From assembly GCA_002393095.1 (NCBI GenBank), contig DGII01000171.1, positions 1 to 14,979 on the forward strand: 14,979 nucleotides of DNA. Reading direction: 5' to 3'. Each line of letters opens with the position of its first letter. Position 1 is the first letter of the stretch. Both the position numbers and the translations under genes were made by a program. The DNA comes from Lachnospiraceae bacterium UBA3826. Lineage in GTDB: Bacteria > Bacillota > Clostridia > Lachnospirales > Lachnospiraceae. Positions 7,730 to 14,337 of the stretch are shown here, in pieces. A model generated the notes under the pieces. That model did no database searches. It saw only the letters and a program-made list of their open reading frames with translations, and was not told where the DNA came from.

Positions 7730-8296
7730 TGACCACGCTTTATTATGATAACATGAGTTACCGTATGATTGAAGGCATGTTAAAATATCAAAATCGGAAT
7801 TTCTATATTTTTCAGAATTTCATAACAATTCTAAAAGTCATCGAAAACACACGAAATATTATTTTATGTAATCCACAAAATATTGATGCCGCAGATTAAG
7901 CGGTCTGTAATATGTATAATATACTATACAAAATTATAATCTGAATTTTGCAGGTTGTGTTGCAAGTTGACCCCCACGAAAGTACCGTTTTATGCAGTTC
8001 GGAAGGGAATAACTTGCATTTTCGGCTTCTGAGTTATGTAAATTCTTGCATTTTTCGTCCAATATCTTGTGCCGCATTGCACTTATAGAATCCATTTTAC
8101 CACAATATCTGCCCAAATCCCACATATTTGCATAAAAAGACTATTTTTTTATTATAAATTGTTTAATTTAATCGTGTTTTGATACCTTTTAGCACTTTAA
8201 TCTTTTAACGTGCAGAATTTTATATGCCACAAGATATTGATCGTGTGTCTTTTTTATAAAAAATGGATTTTTTTGTCAATACAGACTGTATAAAGG
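7730..8296. other. AT-rich gene-poor spacer with a more GC-rich core at about 7940-8120
   Basis: No recognisable gene. The flanks are very AT-rich, while the core is less so. On the minus strand the core can be read as 63 codons (8125-7934) without a ribosome site and with no family I recognise. The core contains TGCAAGTT (7961-7968) opposite AACTTGCA (8011-8018), near-identical CTTGCATTTTCG (8013-8024) and CTTGCATTTTTCG (8045-8057), and CAATATCT at 8060 and 8103. It might hold a small RNA, a dispersed repeat or a decayed gene; none is demonstrated. Confidence 0.4.
8060..8239. repeat. Widely spaced 12-nt inverted repeat
   Basis: CAATATCTTGTG (8060-8071) is exactly reverse-complementary to CACAAGATATTG (8228-8239), 156 nt apart. 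In AT-rich sequence of this length a chance match is possible but not very likely. No target duplication or transposase accompanies it. Confidence 0.4.
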
Positions 8297-8305
8297 TGGT
8301 ATAAT
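8293..8305 (+). promoter_or_regulatory. Extended -10 promoter or ribosome site directly before the small membrane protein
   Basis: AAGGTGGTATAAT can be read two ways. As an extended -10 (TGGTATAAT, 8297-8305) it would start RNA at about 8312, exactly on the ATG at 8312, giving a leaderless message. As a ribosome site, AAGGTGG lies 6 nt before the GTG at 8306, but then the promoter must lie further upstream, where nothing convincing is seen (TTGTCA at 8273 is 21 nt from TATAAT). Confidence 0.45.
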
Positions 8306-8641
8306 GTGATTATGAATGATCTTATAATTTTTATGAATTCAATATGGATACCCGTTCTTTTAGCAATTCTCTGTGCCGGCTACGGTATATATCTGGCTAT
8401 CACGAAGGACCCTAAAGTCATACGGCGCAAGACAGGCCGGAACGATCTGCTTAAAGCTCCCGATAAGTATGTCCGCAACGCAATGTGGCTTATGTTCTTT
8501 ATGGCTGTCGGATGCGTGGTCATGGTTATGATCATATATTTTACCGCCAACGATATGATAGCTACCGTAGAGTCCATTAGCTGGTTCATTGTATTCGCCT
8601 TTCTCTGGAAGAAAAACGAGGACACCAACGGTGCCCTCTGA
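8306..8641 (+). CDS. Small polytopic membrane protein of unknown function
   Basis: 111 residues from the GTG at 8306, or 109 from the ATG at 8312. Three hydrophobic stretches are visible, at about residues 11-31, 59-79 and 86-101. Between the first two is a charged loop with KDPKVIRRKTGRNDLLKAPDKY; the protein ends in a short polar tail. I do not recognise the family. It stands alone on the plus strand between two minus-strand units, after a long AT-rich spacer, and converges on the amylase gene. A hairpin covering its last codons and stop probably ends its transcript. Reading-frame reality is supported by length, codon style, the predicted membrane segments and the promoter just ahead; the start codon is unsettled. 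Confidence 0.7.
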   Translation: MIMNDLIIFMNSIWIPVLLAILCAGYGIYLAITKDPKVIRRKTGRNDLLKAPDKYVRNAMWLMFFMAVGCVVMVMIIYFTANDMIATVESISWFIVFAFLWKKNEDTNGAL

Positions 8642-8645
8642 TTTT
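8612..8645. terminator. Bidirectional intrinsic terminator overlapping the end of the small membrane gene
   Basis: GAGGACACC (8618-8626), loop AAC, GGTGCCCTC (8630-8638): nine pairs with one A/C mismatch. On the minus strand the stem is followed by GTTTTTC, a good T run for stopping the maltose/amylase transcript about 100 nt past the amylase stop. On the plus strand the weaker TGATTTTCC follows, including the stop codon. Confidence 0.65.
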
Positions 8646-8715
8646 CCTCTGTATTCGTTTTTTACGGCCTGTAACCTGTAAGTTTATACTGTAATACCGT
8701 GCCTTATCCTCATTT

Positions 8716-10311
8716 TCACTCAGATAACGGCTTAATATATACTATACTCTTACCCGGTATCATTACAGTCATCCCCCCATCCGTATCCGAAGCAACCGCT
8801 TCGTCTCCGTCAGGCGACATTGTGGCCACTACGCTTACCTTTTCCTTAAAAGCTATGCTCTCTCCCTCTGCATCCGTGAGATTATATATGATATATATGG
8901 ATTCGTCATTCCATGTCCGTGATATGACCGTTGCCGCTTCATTATAAGCATTCAATTCTTCCTCATACACGGAATCCCCTCTGGCTATCTCCGGGTAGCT
9001 GTTCCTGAGCATTAGTCCCTTTTTATAATAATTATATAGCGAGCCCTCATCATCATATTGTATATCCGCAGGTTCACACCGCTGCTCCACATCCTCATCC
9101 GCATCCGCAGGTCCCCTGCACATACCGGCAGTATCCTCATAAGACCATAGCATGGGAAGCCTCTTATTCTCATCCTTGGTTCCCTTAGAGCTCATTCCGA
9201 GCTCCTCCCCGTAATATATATACGGAGAACCCGTCATACTTAGCAGTATTGCCGATGCCATCTTCATATCCCGAACCTTGCCGTTAAGTGCATTGGATAC
9301 TCTGGGCATGTCATGATTGGTTATAAAGGGGGCATTGATGCATTCCGGATTCACAGCCTTCCTTGCATTCTCGTTTTTTATCATGTTATCAACGAATTTA
9401 TCCGAGCTCTCCCTTCCTCTGGCAGCCTTGATTATATCCCCCTCCGCCTGAGCAAAGCCAAAATCAAACATACTTGGTGTATCGCTTGCATAATAAGCTT
9501 CTATTGTCTGTTCCGAGGCCCATACCTCACTGACCATATAGAAGTCGGGATCAAGTCCTGTGCAGTAATTATAAAGTCTGTTAAGCACCCTTGTGTTAAA
9601 GGCCGTATCACCCTCCTCATAGTGCAGAGGCGCATCCATCCTGAAGCCATCCGTCCCCTTGCTTATCCAGAATGACGCAACATCCTCAAGCTCCTTCATT
9701 AACGCCTCATTGTCAAGATTCAGATCCGGCATCTGTGACCAGAAGCTTCCTTCATAGTAATAATCGGTATCCGCAATTTGATACCATGTGTTATCTTTCT
9801 TCTCCTTCGATATATTGTAATAATCCACATAAGGACATTCGCTTATATCCGGTTCCTGCCCTTCATCAAGCCCCTTAAGATACTCTGTAGCCTCCATAAA
9901 CCACGGATGCCGGGAAGAGGTATGATTGATCACCATATCAATGATAACCCTGATATGCTTATCATGAGCCGCATTAATAAGGGCCTCATAGTCCTCCATG
10001 GTCCCGTATTGCTCATCTATGGCCATATAATCACATACATCATACTTATGATAGGTCGTGGAAGGCATTATCGGCATAAGCCATATCCCGTTGCATCCAA
10101 GCTCCGCGATATGATCAAGCTTCTCTTCAACCCCCTTAAGGTCGCCTATCCCGTCACCATCGCTGTCATAGAAGGAATATACGAATACCTCATAGTAATT
10201 CCTGTAATTATCATCCACCGCATCCGCAATCTTTACCTGCTTATCGGTTCTTTTCCCGCAGCCGGACATTAACAGGACTATACTTATGATCATCAGGAGT
10301 GTTTTTTTCAT
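8716..10311 (-). CDS. Exported GH13 alpha-amylase-family lipoprotein
   Basis: 531 residues. Residues 1-18 are a lipoprotein signal ending in the lipobox LMSGC, so the enzyme should be anchored outside via Cys18. The GH13 barrel begins near residue 39 (YYEVFVYSFYDSDGDGIGD, the family's calcium-type loop). Conserved regions: I, DMVINH (125-130); V, MPDLN (194-198); II, GFRMD with nucleophile Asp226; III, SEVW with acid/base Glu262; IV, NHD with Asp334. MPDLN in region V points to the neopullulanase-like/intermediate subgroup, so maltodextrin hydrolysis is likely, with possible alpha-1,6 action. All catalytic residues are present. The ATG at 10311 has only a weak ribosome site (AAAGG about 11 nt upstream). 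It is last in the unit after malG, 90 nt away across a hairpin and a possible promoter, and would supply oligosaccharides to MalE-MalFG. Confidence 0.93.
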   Translation of the reverse strand: MKKTLLMIISIVLLMSGCGKRTDKQVKIADAVDDNYRNYYEVFVYSFYDSDGDGIGDLKGVEEKLDHIAELGCNGIWLMPIMPSTTYHKYDVCDYMAIDEQYGTMEDYEALINAAHDKHIRVIIDMVINHTSSRHPWFMEATEYLKGLDEGQEPDISECPYVDYYNISKEKKDNTWYQIADTDYYYEGSFWSQMPDLNLDNEALMKELEDVASFWISKGTDGFRMDAPLHYEEGDTAFNTRVLNRLYNYCTGLDPDFYMVSEVWASEQTIEAYYASDTPSMFDFGFAQAEGDIIKAARGRESSDKFVDNMIKNENARKAVNPECINAPFITNHDMPRVSNALNGKVRDMKMASAILLSMTGSPYIYYGEELGMSSKGTKDENKRLPMLWSYEDTAGMCRGPADADEDVEQRCEPADIQYDDEGSLYNYYKKGLMLRNSYPEIARGDSVYEEELNAYNEAATVISRTWNDESIYIIYNLTDAEGESIAFKEKVSVVATMSPDGDEAVASDTDGGMTVMIPGKSIVYIKPLSE

Positions 10312-10364
10312 TGCCGCATTTGCCTTTGAATTAAGTGCTTTTTAGCGTTAATTAACATGGAATC

Positions 10365-10392
10365 ATTATATAAAGCCGGGCAAAAAGCCGAC
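10365..10392 (-). promoter_or_regulatory. Attenuator-like hairpin and possible secondary promoter before the amylase gene
   Basis: On the minus strand GTCGGC-TTTTT-GCCCGGC (10392-10375) forms a short stem with one bulged C, followed by TTTATAT, like a weak intrinsic terminator. The same stretch ends in TATAAT (10370-10365), a good -10 with only a poor -35 (CTGTCG, 18 nt away). It could lower read-through from malG, restart transcription for the amylase, or both. Confidence 0.4.
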
Positions 10393-10401
10393 AGGTAATA
10401 C

Positions 10402-11271
10402 TCAGCCCTTGACTGCACCGCCTGTAACGCCCTCTACATAATACTTCTGTAAGCACATGAAGAGTATGGTTACGGGAATAGCTACAAGGATACCTCCGGC
10501 ACAAAATCTGGTAAAATATCCCTGATAATCGTTGGTCCATACCCACCTTGTCATTGCCACGGCCACGTTATAGCTCTCATCATGTCCGAATGCCACATAT
10601 GAAGCGAATACATAGTCACACCATGGCGCCATGAATGCAACCAATGCCGTATATATGATTATAGGCTTGCTCATGGGGATGGTCATGGTGAAAAATACTC
10701 TCGCCCTTGTCGCTCCGTCTATACGGGCAGCCTCGTCAAGTGCCTTGGGTATCGTATCAAAGTATCCTTTACATACATAATATCCCATGCCCGAACTTGC
10801 AACCGATACGAGTATAAGTCCCGGAACCGCTCCTGCCTGTGTAAGTCCGAACTGCTTAAGCAGGAAGTACAGACATATCATCGTAAGGAATCCGGGGAAC
10901 ATACCAAGTATCAGCCAGAATCTCATAAGGAAAGTTCTTCCCGTGAATCTCATGCGCGAAAGTGCATAGCTTACACACAATATGATGATCGTCTGGAATA
11001 TGGCCACAAACACAGCAATAATAATGGTATTGAGATACCACCTTAAGAAATTGGTCTGCCCGCTGAATAAGAACCTGTAGTTATCGAGCGAAAAATGCTT
11101 CGGCACAAGATAATCAACCATTCCGCCATACTCAACGGCAGGGTCATAGCTTCTAAAGCTCTGAAGCACCAGTCCAATGAACGGAAAAAGCCATATTATA
11201 CTTATAATAACAAGTGCTATGTATGCTACGGCGTTGCCTGCCGCTCTCTTCTTCTTATATGATGTATTCAT
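10402..11271 (-). CDS. malG: Maltose/maltodextrin ABC transporter permease MalG
   Basis: 289 residues, six predicted membrane segments. The N-terminus has the usual MalG order: cytoplasmic basic stretch, first segment (IALVIISIIWLFPFIGLVLQ), an outer loop with FSLDNYRFLF, then the permease core. The cytoplasmic EAA loop that docks on the ATPase reads DEAARIDGATRARVFFTMTI (about 179-198), and the protein ends in the MalG-typical EGVTGGAVKG. It forms the channel with MalF and imports maltose and maltodextrins delivered by MalE. Its ATG overlaps the malF stop by one base (TAATG), with GGAGG 10 nt upstream inside malF, so translation is coupled. No ATPase gene follows; Gram-positive sugar porters commonly share an unlinked MsmX/MalK-type ATPase. 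Confidence 0.95.
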   Translation of the reverse strand: MNTSYKKKRAAGNAVAYIALVIISIIWLFPFIGLVLQSFRSYDPAVEYGGMVDYLVPKHFSLDNYRFLFSGQTNFLRWYLNTIIIAVFVAIFQTIIILCVSYALSRMRFTGRTFLMRFWLILGMFPGFLTMICLYFLLKQFGLTQAGAVPGLILVSVASSGMGYYVCKGYFDTIPKALDEAARIDGATRARVFFTMTIPMSKPIIIYTALVAFMAPWCDYVFASYVAFGHDESYNVAVAMTRWVWTNDYQGYFTRFCAGGILVAIPVTILFMCLQKYYVEGVTGGAVKG

Positions 11272-12623
11272 TATTGGAAGCCCTCCTCGTCTTTAACAGA
11301 TGGTAAAGCATTATATACCACAAGTGATACAACAGCAGTTATGATGAATACCATGATACCTATTACGGCCGCCATGGAGTAGTTGGTATCGGTAACGGTC
11401 ATCTTGTATAACCATGTGACTAAAAGGTCGGTACTACCCGCATTCTCAGCCAGATTAACCGACAACGGCTTACCCTGCGTCAGAAGATAAATGACATTGA
11501 AATTATTCAGGTTGTTGATAAACTGTGTCAGAAGGAAGGGTCCTGTTACGAAGAGCATATAGGGTAATGTGATGTTTCTAAACATCTGCCAGCCCGTAGC
11601 CCCGTCGATCCTTGCACTTTCATACAGATCTTCCGGTATATTCATAAGAAGACCCGTGGCTATAAGCATAAGATAAGGAATACCTATCCATATATTCACA
11701 ACGATTATCGTGATCCTTGCAAGCATCGGATCAACCCAGAACTGTATGGGTGAATTGATCCATCCCCATTTCATCAGATAGCCGTTGATAAGACCGTCAT
11801 TGGCAAAAAGCTTCATAATATACAGAAGCGAAACAAACTGGGGAACCGCTATTGTAAGGACGAGTATCGTCCTCCACAGCTTCTTAAGCTTAATGCCCTT
11901 CTTATTGATAAGAATCGCAACCGCAAGTCCAAGGAAATAGTCTATAAATGTTGCAAAAAAGGCCCATACCAGTGTCCACACAAGCACCTGCACAAATGTA
12001 CGGCCTATGCCGGACGAACCGAAGGACAGAAGCTTCTCAAAATTCTGGAAGCCCACCCATGTAAAAAGGTTGGTCGGTGCCTGATGGTTCTTATCATAAT
12101 TGGTAAAAGCCACACATATCATGAATACAATAGGCAATACAGTGAATACGAATATGCCCGTGACAGGAAGTGCCAGAAGGGTCTTGTCAAAGTTCTTGTC
12201 GAACAGTGAAGCGAAGACCTCTTTATTGGACGGAAGCCTCTTACCTGCTTTAAGCAGCCTCTCTGCCTCCATATTATCTCTGATGTTCAGATACCACACC
12301 AGAATAAAAGCCATGATCACGAAGGCGGTCAGTACACCGAACAGCAGAATAAGAAAGCTGTTGTCTCCGTATACGGTCTTACGTCCTACCTTCTGAGTAG
12401 CTACCGTGCCAAGTGTAGATAATTTGATGACATACTTGCCGCCAAAGTCTGCGATATACCATATAAACGCAGCTTCCAAGGCAAGAAACGCCAATCCCTT
12501 TAAGATCTGCCCTCTGAGCAGTTGTCCGAATCCCAGTATAAGGAGAGAAACCTTGGTCTTCCAGTCTCCCTTAGTTACCGCCTCTCCTATGGGACTAAGA
12601 ACTTTCTTGATGCTATCACCCAT
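11271..12623 (-). CDS. malF: Maltose/maltodextrin ABC transporter permease MalF
   Basis: 450 residues from the ATG at 12623, chosen because GGAGG lies 5 nt upstream; an open frame to 12668 adds residues from the intergenic hairpin zone and is unlikely. Compared with a minimal permease, the N-terminus is longer: a hydrophobic stretch at about 25-60, another at about 88-112, then a basic cytoplasmic loop before the permease core at about 145. The EAA loop reads YESARIDGATGWQMFRNITL (about 335-354). Eight membrane segments are expected, as in other MalF proteins. It pairs with MalG and receives sugar from MalE. Two hairpins separate it from malE, consistent with lower expression of the permease than of the binding protein. 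Confidence 0.94.
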   Translation of the reverse strand: MGDSIKKVLSPIGEAVTKGDWKTKVSLLILGFGQLLRGQILKGLAFLALEAAFIWYIADFGGKYVIKLSTLGTVATQKVGRKTVYGDNSFLILLFGVLTAFVIMAFILVWYLNIRDNMEAERLLKAGKRLPSNKEVFASLFDKNFDKTLLALPVTGIFVFTVLPIVFMICVAFTNYDKNHQAPTNLFTWVGFQNFEKLLSFGSSGIGRTFVQVLVWTLVWAFFATFIDYFLGLAVAILINKKGIKLKKLWRTILVLTIAVPQFVSLLYIMKLFANDGLINGYLMKWGWINSPIQFWVDPMLARITIIVVNIWIGIPYLMLIATGLLMNIPEDLYESARIDGATGWQMFRNITLPYMLFVTGPFLLTQFINNLNNFNVIYLLTQGKPLSVNLAENAGSTDLLVTWLYKMTVTDTNYSMAAVIGIMVFIITAVVSLVVYNALPSVKDEEGFQ

Positions 12624-12673
12624 ATTTTCCTCCAATCCAAGCCTGTACGTTGCAACCCCTATAAGCACTTTGA

Positions 12674-12718
12674 CTTGCTTATATAAGCCATTCTGTCAGG
12701 ATGACTTATATAAGCAAG
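12674..12718 (-). repeat. Second intergenic hairpin between malE and malF (14-nt perfect inverted repeat)
   Basis: CTTGCTTATATAAG (12674-12687) is exactly complementary to CTTATATAAGCAAG (12705-12718). The interior can pair again (CATTC with GGATG, loop TGTCA), giving a stem of about 19 pairs. It shares its last three bases with the GC-rich hairpin. No T run follows it on the minus strand, so it is more likely an RNA-protecting stem or operator than a terminator. Confidence 0.55.
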
Positions 12719-12745
12719 CCCGGCAAAGATATCTTCACCGGGCTT
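12716..12745 (-). terminator. GC-rich hairpin after malE, likely partial terminator or RNA-stabilising stem
   Basis: AAGCCCGG (12716-12723) and CCGGGCTT (12738-12745) are perfectly complementary; after a two-base mismatch the inner part closes further around AGATATCT. On the minus strand the stem is followed by TTGCTTATAT, only partly T-rich, so partial read-through into malF is expected. It lies about 67 nt beyond the malE stop. Confidence 0.5.
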
Positions 12746-12811
12746 ATACCTTTGATCAATCTATGCTCTTATATTTTATCACAGATTGAGATTATCTAAA
12801 ATATCAATATA

Positions 12812-14152
12812 TTACTGTGCATAACCTACACATGTGTCCTGGAACTTCTGAAGCACTGCCATAAGGTCATCATCAGAAGATGTTGCAAGGATCTCACCGT
12901 TTCTTACAGAATCGCCAAGTCCTGTTGCAAGTGTCCAGTAATCTGCAGGATACTGGCCCTGAGGAACAGTGAATGCGAGCTGCTCGCCGAGTGCTGCAAG
13001 TGCTTCGTCAGCCTTAACCTCTGATGAGCCCTGTGCTGCTACGTTGGAAGGACCCCAGCCTACTTCATTGAATCTTGCAAGCTGTACTTCCTCACCTGCA
13101 AGGTAATTGGCTATGGCATCACATACCTCAAGCTTAAGATCATCCTCCTGAGGCTTAACACCTAAGAGCTTGAATCCGCCGAAGCCACTCATCTGATATG
13201 TCTTGCCGTCTGCACCTTCGAATGAAGGAAGCTTTGCACAAGCATAGTTGTCGCCGAAAAGCTCCTTGACCGTGTCTTTATCCCATGTACCGTCTACGAT
13301 AGCTCCGACATTTGTAGCCTCACCTGCCGCAGAGCCGTTCTGGAATGCCTTCGAACCGTTGAGTTCGATCATCTCTCTAAGCGCAACGACACCGTTATCT
13401 GATGCATAAGATACATTAGCCTTTGTGAAGTTACCCTGATCGTCTGTCTCATAAGAAAGGTCACAACCTGTAGCGAAGAAGAATGCTGTCTGATACCATC
13501 CTGAGTTGATCTCCATGTAGAAATTCTTGCCGGCTGCTTCACAGTCCGCAACGATCTTCTCAAGAGAAGAAGGGTCTGTTACAACACTCTTATCATAGTA
13601 TAAGAAATAACCGTTATCTGATGTAAGAGGATAAGCATAGAGCTGTCCGCCTACTGTAGCTGCTGCAATTGAGCCTGCATCATTGTTGGCCTTAACATCA
13701 GCCTCATAAAGAGGATTAACAACCTCAAGTGCGCCTGCAGAAACAAGTCTTGCGATCTGGTCCTGAGCGAATGCATAGATATCTGCACCAGCCTGAACGT
13801 CTGTGATCATTTGACTTGCCGCATCACCTTCGCCAACTGCCTCAACAGTTACCGTGTAGCCTGCAAACTGCGGATTGGCATCCATAAATGTCTTGATCTG
13901 ATTGTTGGTAAAGTCTACAACATTATCTGCAACCCATACCTTAATCTCACCCGTACCGTAGTCAGTGATCTCTGCTGCTGCATCTGCAACCGCATCCGCT
14001 GCTGTGTTGGCTGCGTCTGCTATTGTATCCGCATTGTCAGTCACAACATCTGCTGCAGTATTGGCTGCATCCGTTACCTCCTGCGCACCGCAGGCTGTAA
14101 GGCCAAGAACCATAGTAGCAGCGAGAATGCTTGCTAAAATCTTCTTTTTCAT
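12812..14152 (-). CDS. malE: Maltose/maltodextrin-binding lipoprotein MalE
   Basis: 446 residues from the ATG at 14152, which has AGGAGG 5 nt upstream; the frame extends eight codons further but without a ribosome site. Residues 1-20 are a lipoprotein signal with lipobox LTAC and modified Cys21. Residues 24-62 are an Ala/Asp-rich, probably helical spacer carrying DAANTAAD twice, 18 residues apart. The solute-binding fold begins near 66 (TGEIKVWVADNVVDFT) and includes YAFAQDQIARLVSAGAL, LYAYPLTSDNGYFLYYDK and VGAIVDGTWD, all MalE-like. It captures maltose or maltodextrins at the cell surface for MalFG. First gene of the unit, behind a strong promoter and upstream of two hairpins, so it should be the most abundant product. 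Exact ligand is inferred from the neighbouring amylase and family resemblance. Confidence 0.93.
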   Translation of the reverse strand: MKKKILASILAATMVLGLTACGAQEVTDAANTAADVVTDNADTIADAANTAADAVADAAAEITDYGTGEIKVWVADNVVDFTNNQIKTFMDANPQFAGYTVTVEAVGEGDAASQMITDVQAGADIYAFAQDQIARLVSAGALEVVNPLYEADVKANNDAGSIAAATVGGQLYAYPLTSDNGYFLYYDKSVVTDPSSLEKIVADCEAAGKNFYMEINSGWYQTAFFFATGCDLSYETDDQGNFTKANVSYASDNGVVALREMIELNGSKAFQNGSAAGEATNVGAIVDGTWDKDTVKELFGDNYACAKLPSFEGADGKTYQMSGFGGFKLLGVKPQEDDLKLEVCDAIANYLAGEEVQLARFNEVGWGPSNVAAQGSSEVKADEALAALGEQLAFTVPQGQYPADYWTLATGLGDSVRNGEILATSSDDDLMAVLQKFQDTCVGYAQ

Positions 14153-14172
14153 AGTTTCCTCCTTAAAATTCC

Positions 14173-14190
14173 GCATGTATTTTTACATGC
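14173..14190 (-). promoter_or_regulatory. 5' leader hairpin of malE
   Basis: GCATGTA and TACATGC pair perfectly around a four-base loop, 4-5 nt upstream of the AATTTTAAGGAGG ribosome site. It lies within the roughly 54-nt leader and may protect the 5' end or tune ribosome access. Confidence 0.5.
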
Positions 14191-14212
14191 ATTACTAAAA
14201 CTTACTAAACAT

Positions 14213-14241
14213 ATTGTAATTACTTTTAATAAATGCGTCAA
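14213..14241 (-). promoter_or_regulatory. Sigma-A-type promoter of malE
   Basis: TTGACG (14241-14236), 17-nt spacer, TACAAT (14218-14213) on the minus strand. Transcription should start near 14206, about 54 nt before the malE ATG. The -35 is inside one arm of the 14231-14273 inverted repeat. Confidence 0.75.
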
Positions 14242-14273
14242 TAATTTTGTTTCACAAATTTACTGACGCATTT
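14231..14273 (-). terminator. Inverted repeat after pyruvate phosphate dikinase, overlapping the malE -35
   Basis: AAATGCGTCA (14231-14240) and TGACGCATTT (14264-14273) are perfectly complementary; the interior pairs further (TTTTG with CAAA) around TTTCA. On the minus strand A's precede and TTTATT follows, so it fits an intrinsic terminator about 65 nt past the dikinase stop. An operator role is an alternative, because the malE -35 lies in its downstream arm. Confidence 0.55.
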
Positions 14274-14337
14274 TTGTACAAATTTACTAAAATTTACTAA
14301 AATTCTTTCAATGATCCTTATTTACTTGCTGTTAAGA

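Larger units (their letters stand above)
14192..14301. repeat. Two pairs of TTACTAAA direct repeats flanking the malE promoter
   Basis: TTACTAAA occurs at 14192-14199 and 14202-14209, and again at 14284-14291 and 14294-14301. Each pair has a 10-bp period, and the second pair lies within an exact duplication of AATTTACTAA (14281-14300). One pair covers about -3 to +15 of malE and the other about -78 to -95. A weaker TTTACTGA lies at about 14259. This is the placement of operators for a repressor able to bind twice, perhaps by looping; no regulator gene is in the window. Confidence 0.5.

Noticed and set aside
8642..8715. Hairpin ACGG...CCGT with repeated TTACAGG after the amylase stop
   Set aside because: Only four pairs close the stem and the inner repeats run in the same direction; the 8612-8645 structure is a far better terminator.
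9778..10272. Open plus-strand frame of 164 codons opposite the amylase gene
   Set aside because: The minus strand encodes GH13 motifs throughout, and the plus frame has no start signal or family likeness.
10335..10356. Possible CcpA (cre) site near TTAGCGTTAATTAA before the amylase
   Set aside because: Only the central CG and a few flanking bases fit the cre consensus; several conserved positions differ.
12624..12668. Longer N-terminus for MalF starting at 12668
   Set aside because: It would begin next to the second intergenic hairpin without a ribosome site, whereas 12623 has GGAGG at 5 nt.
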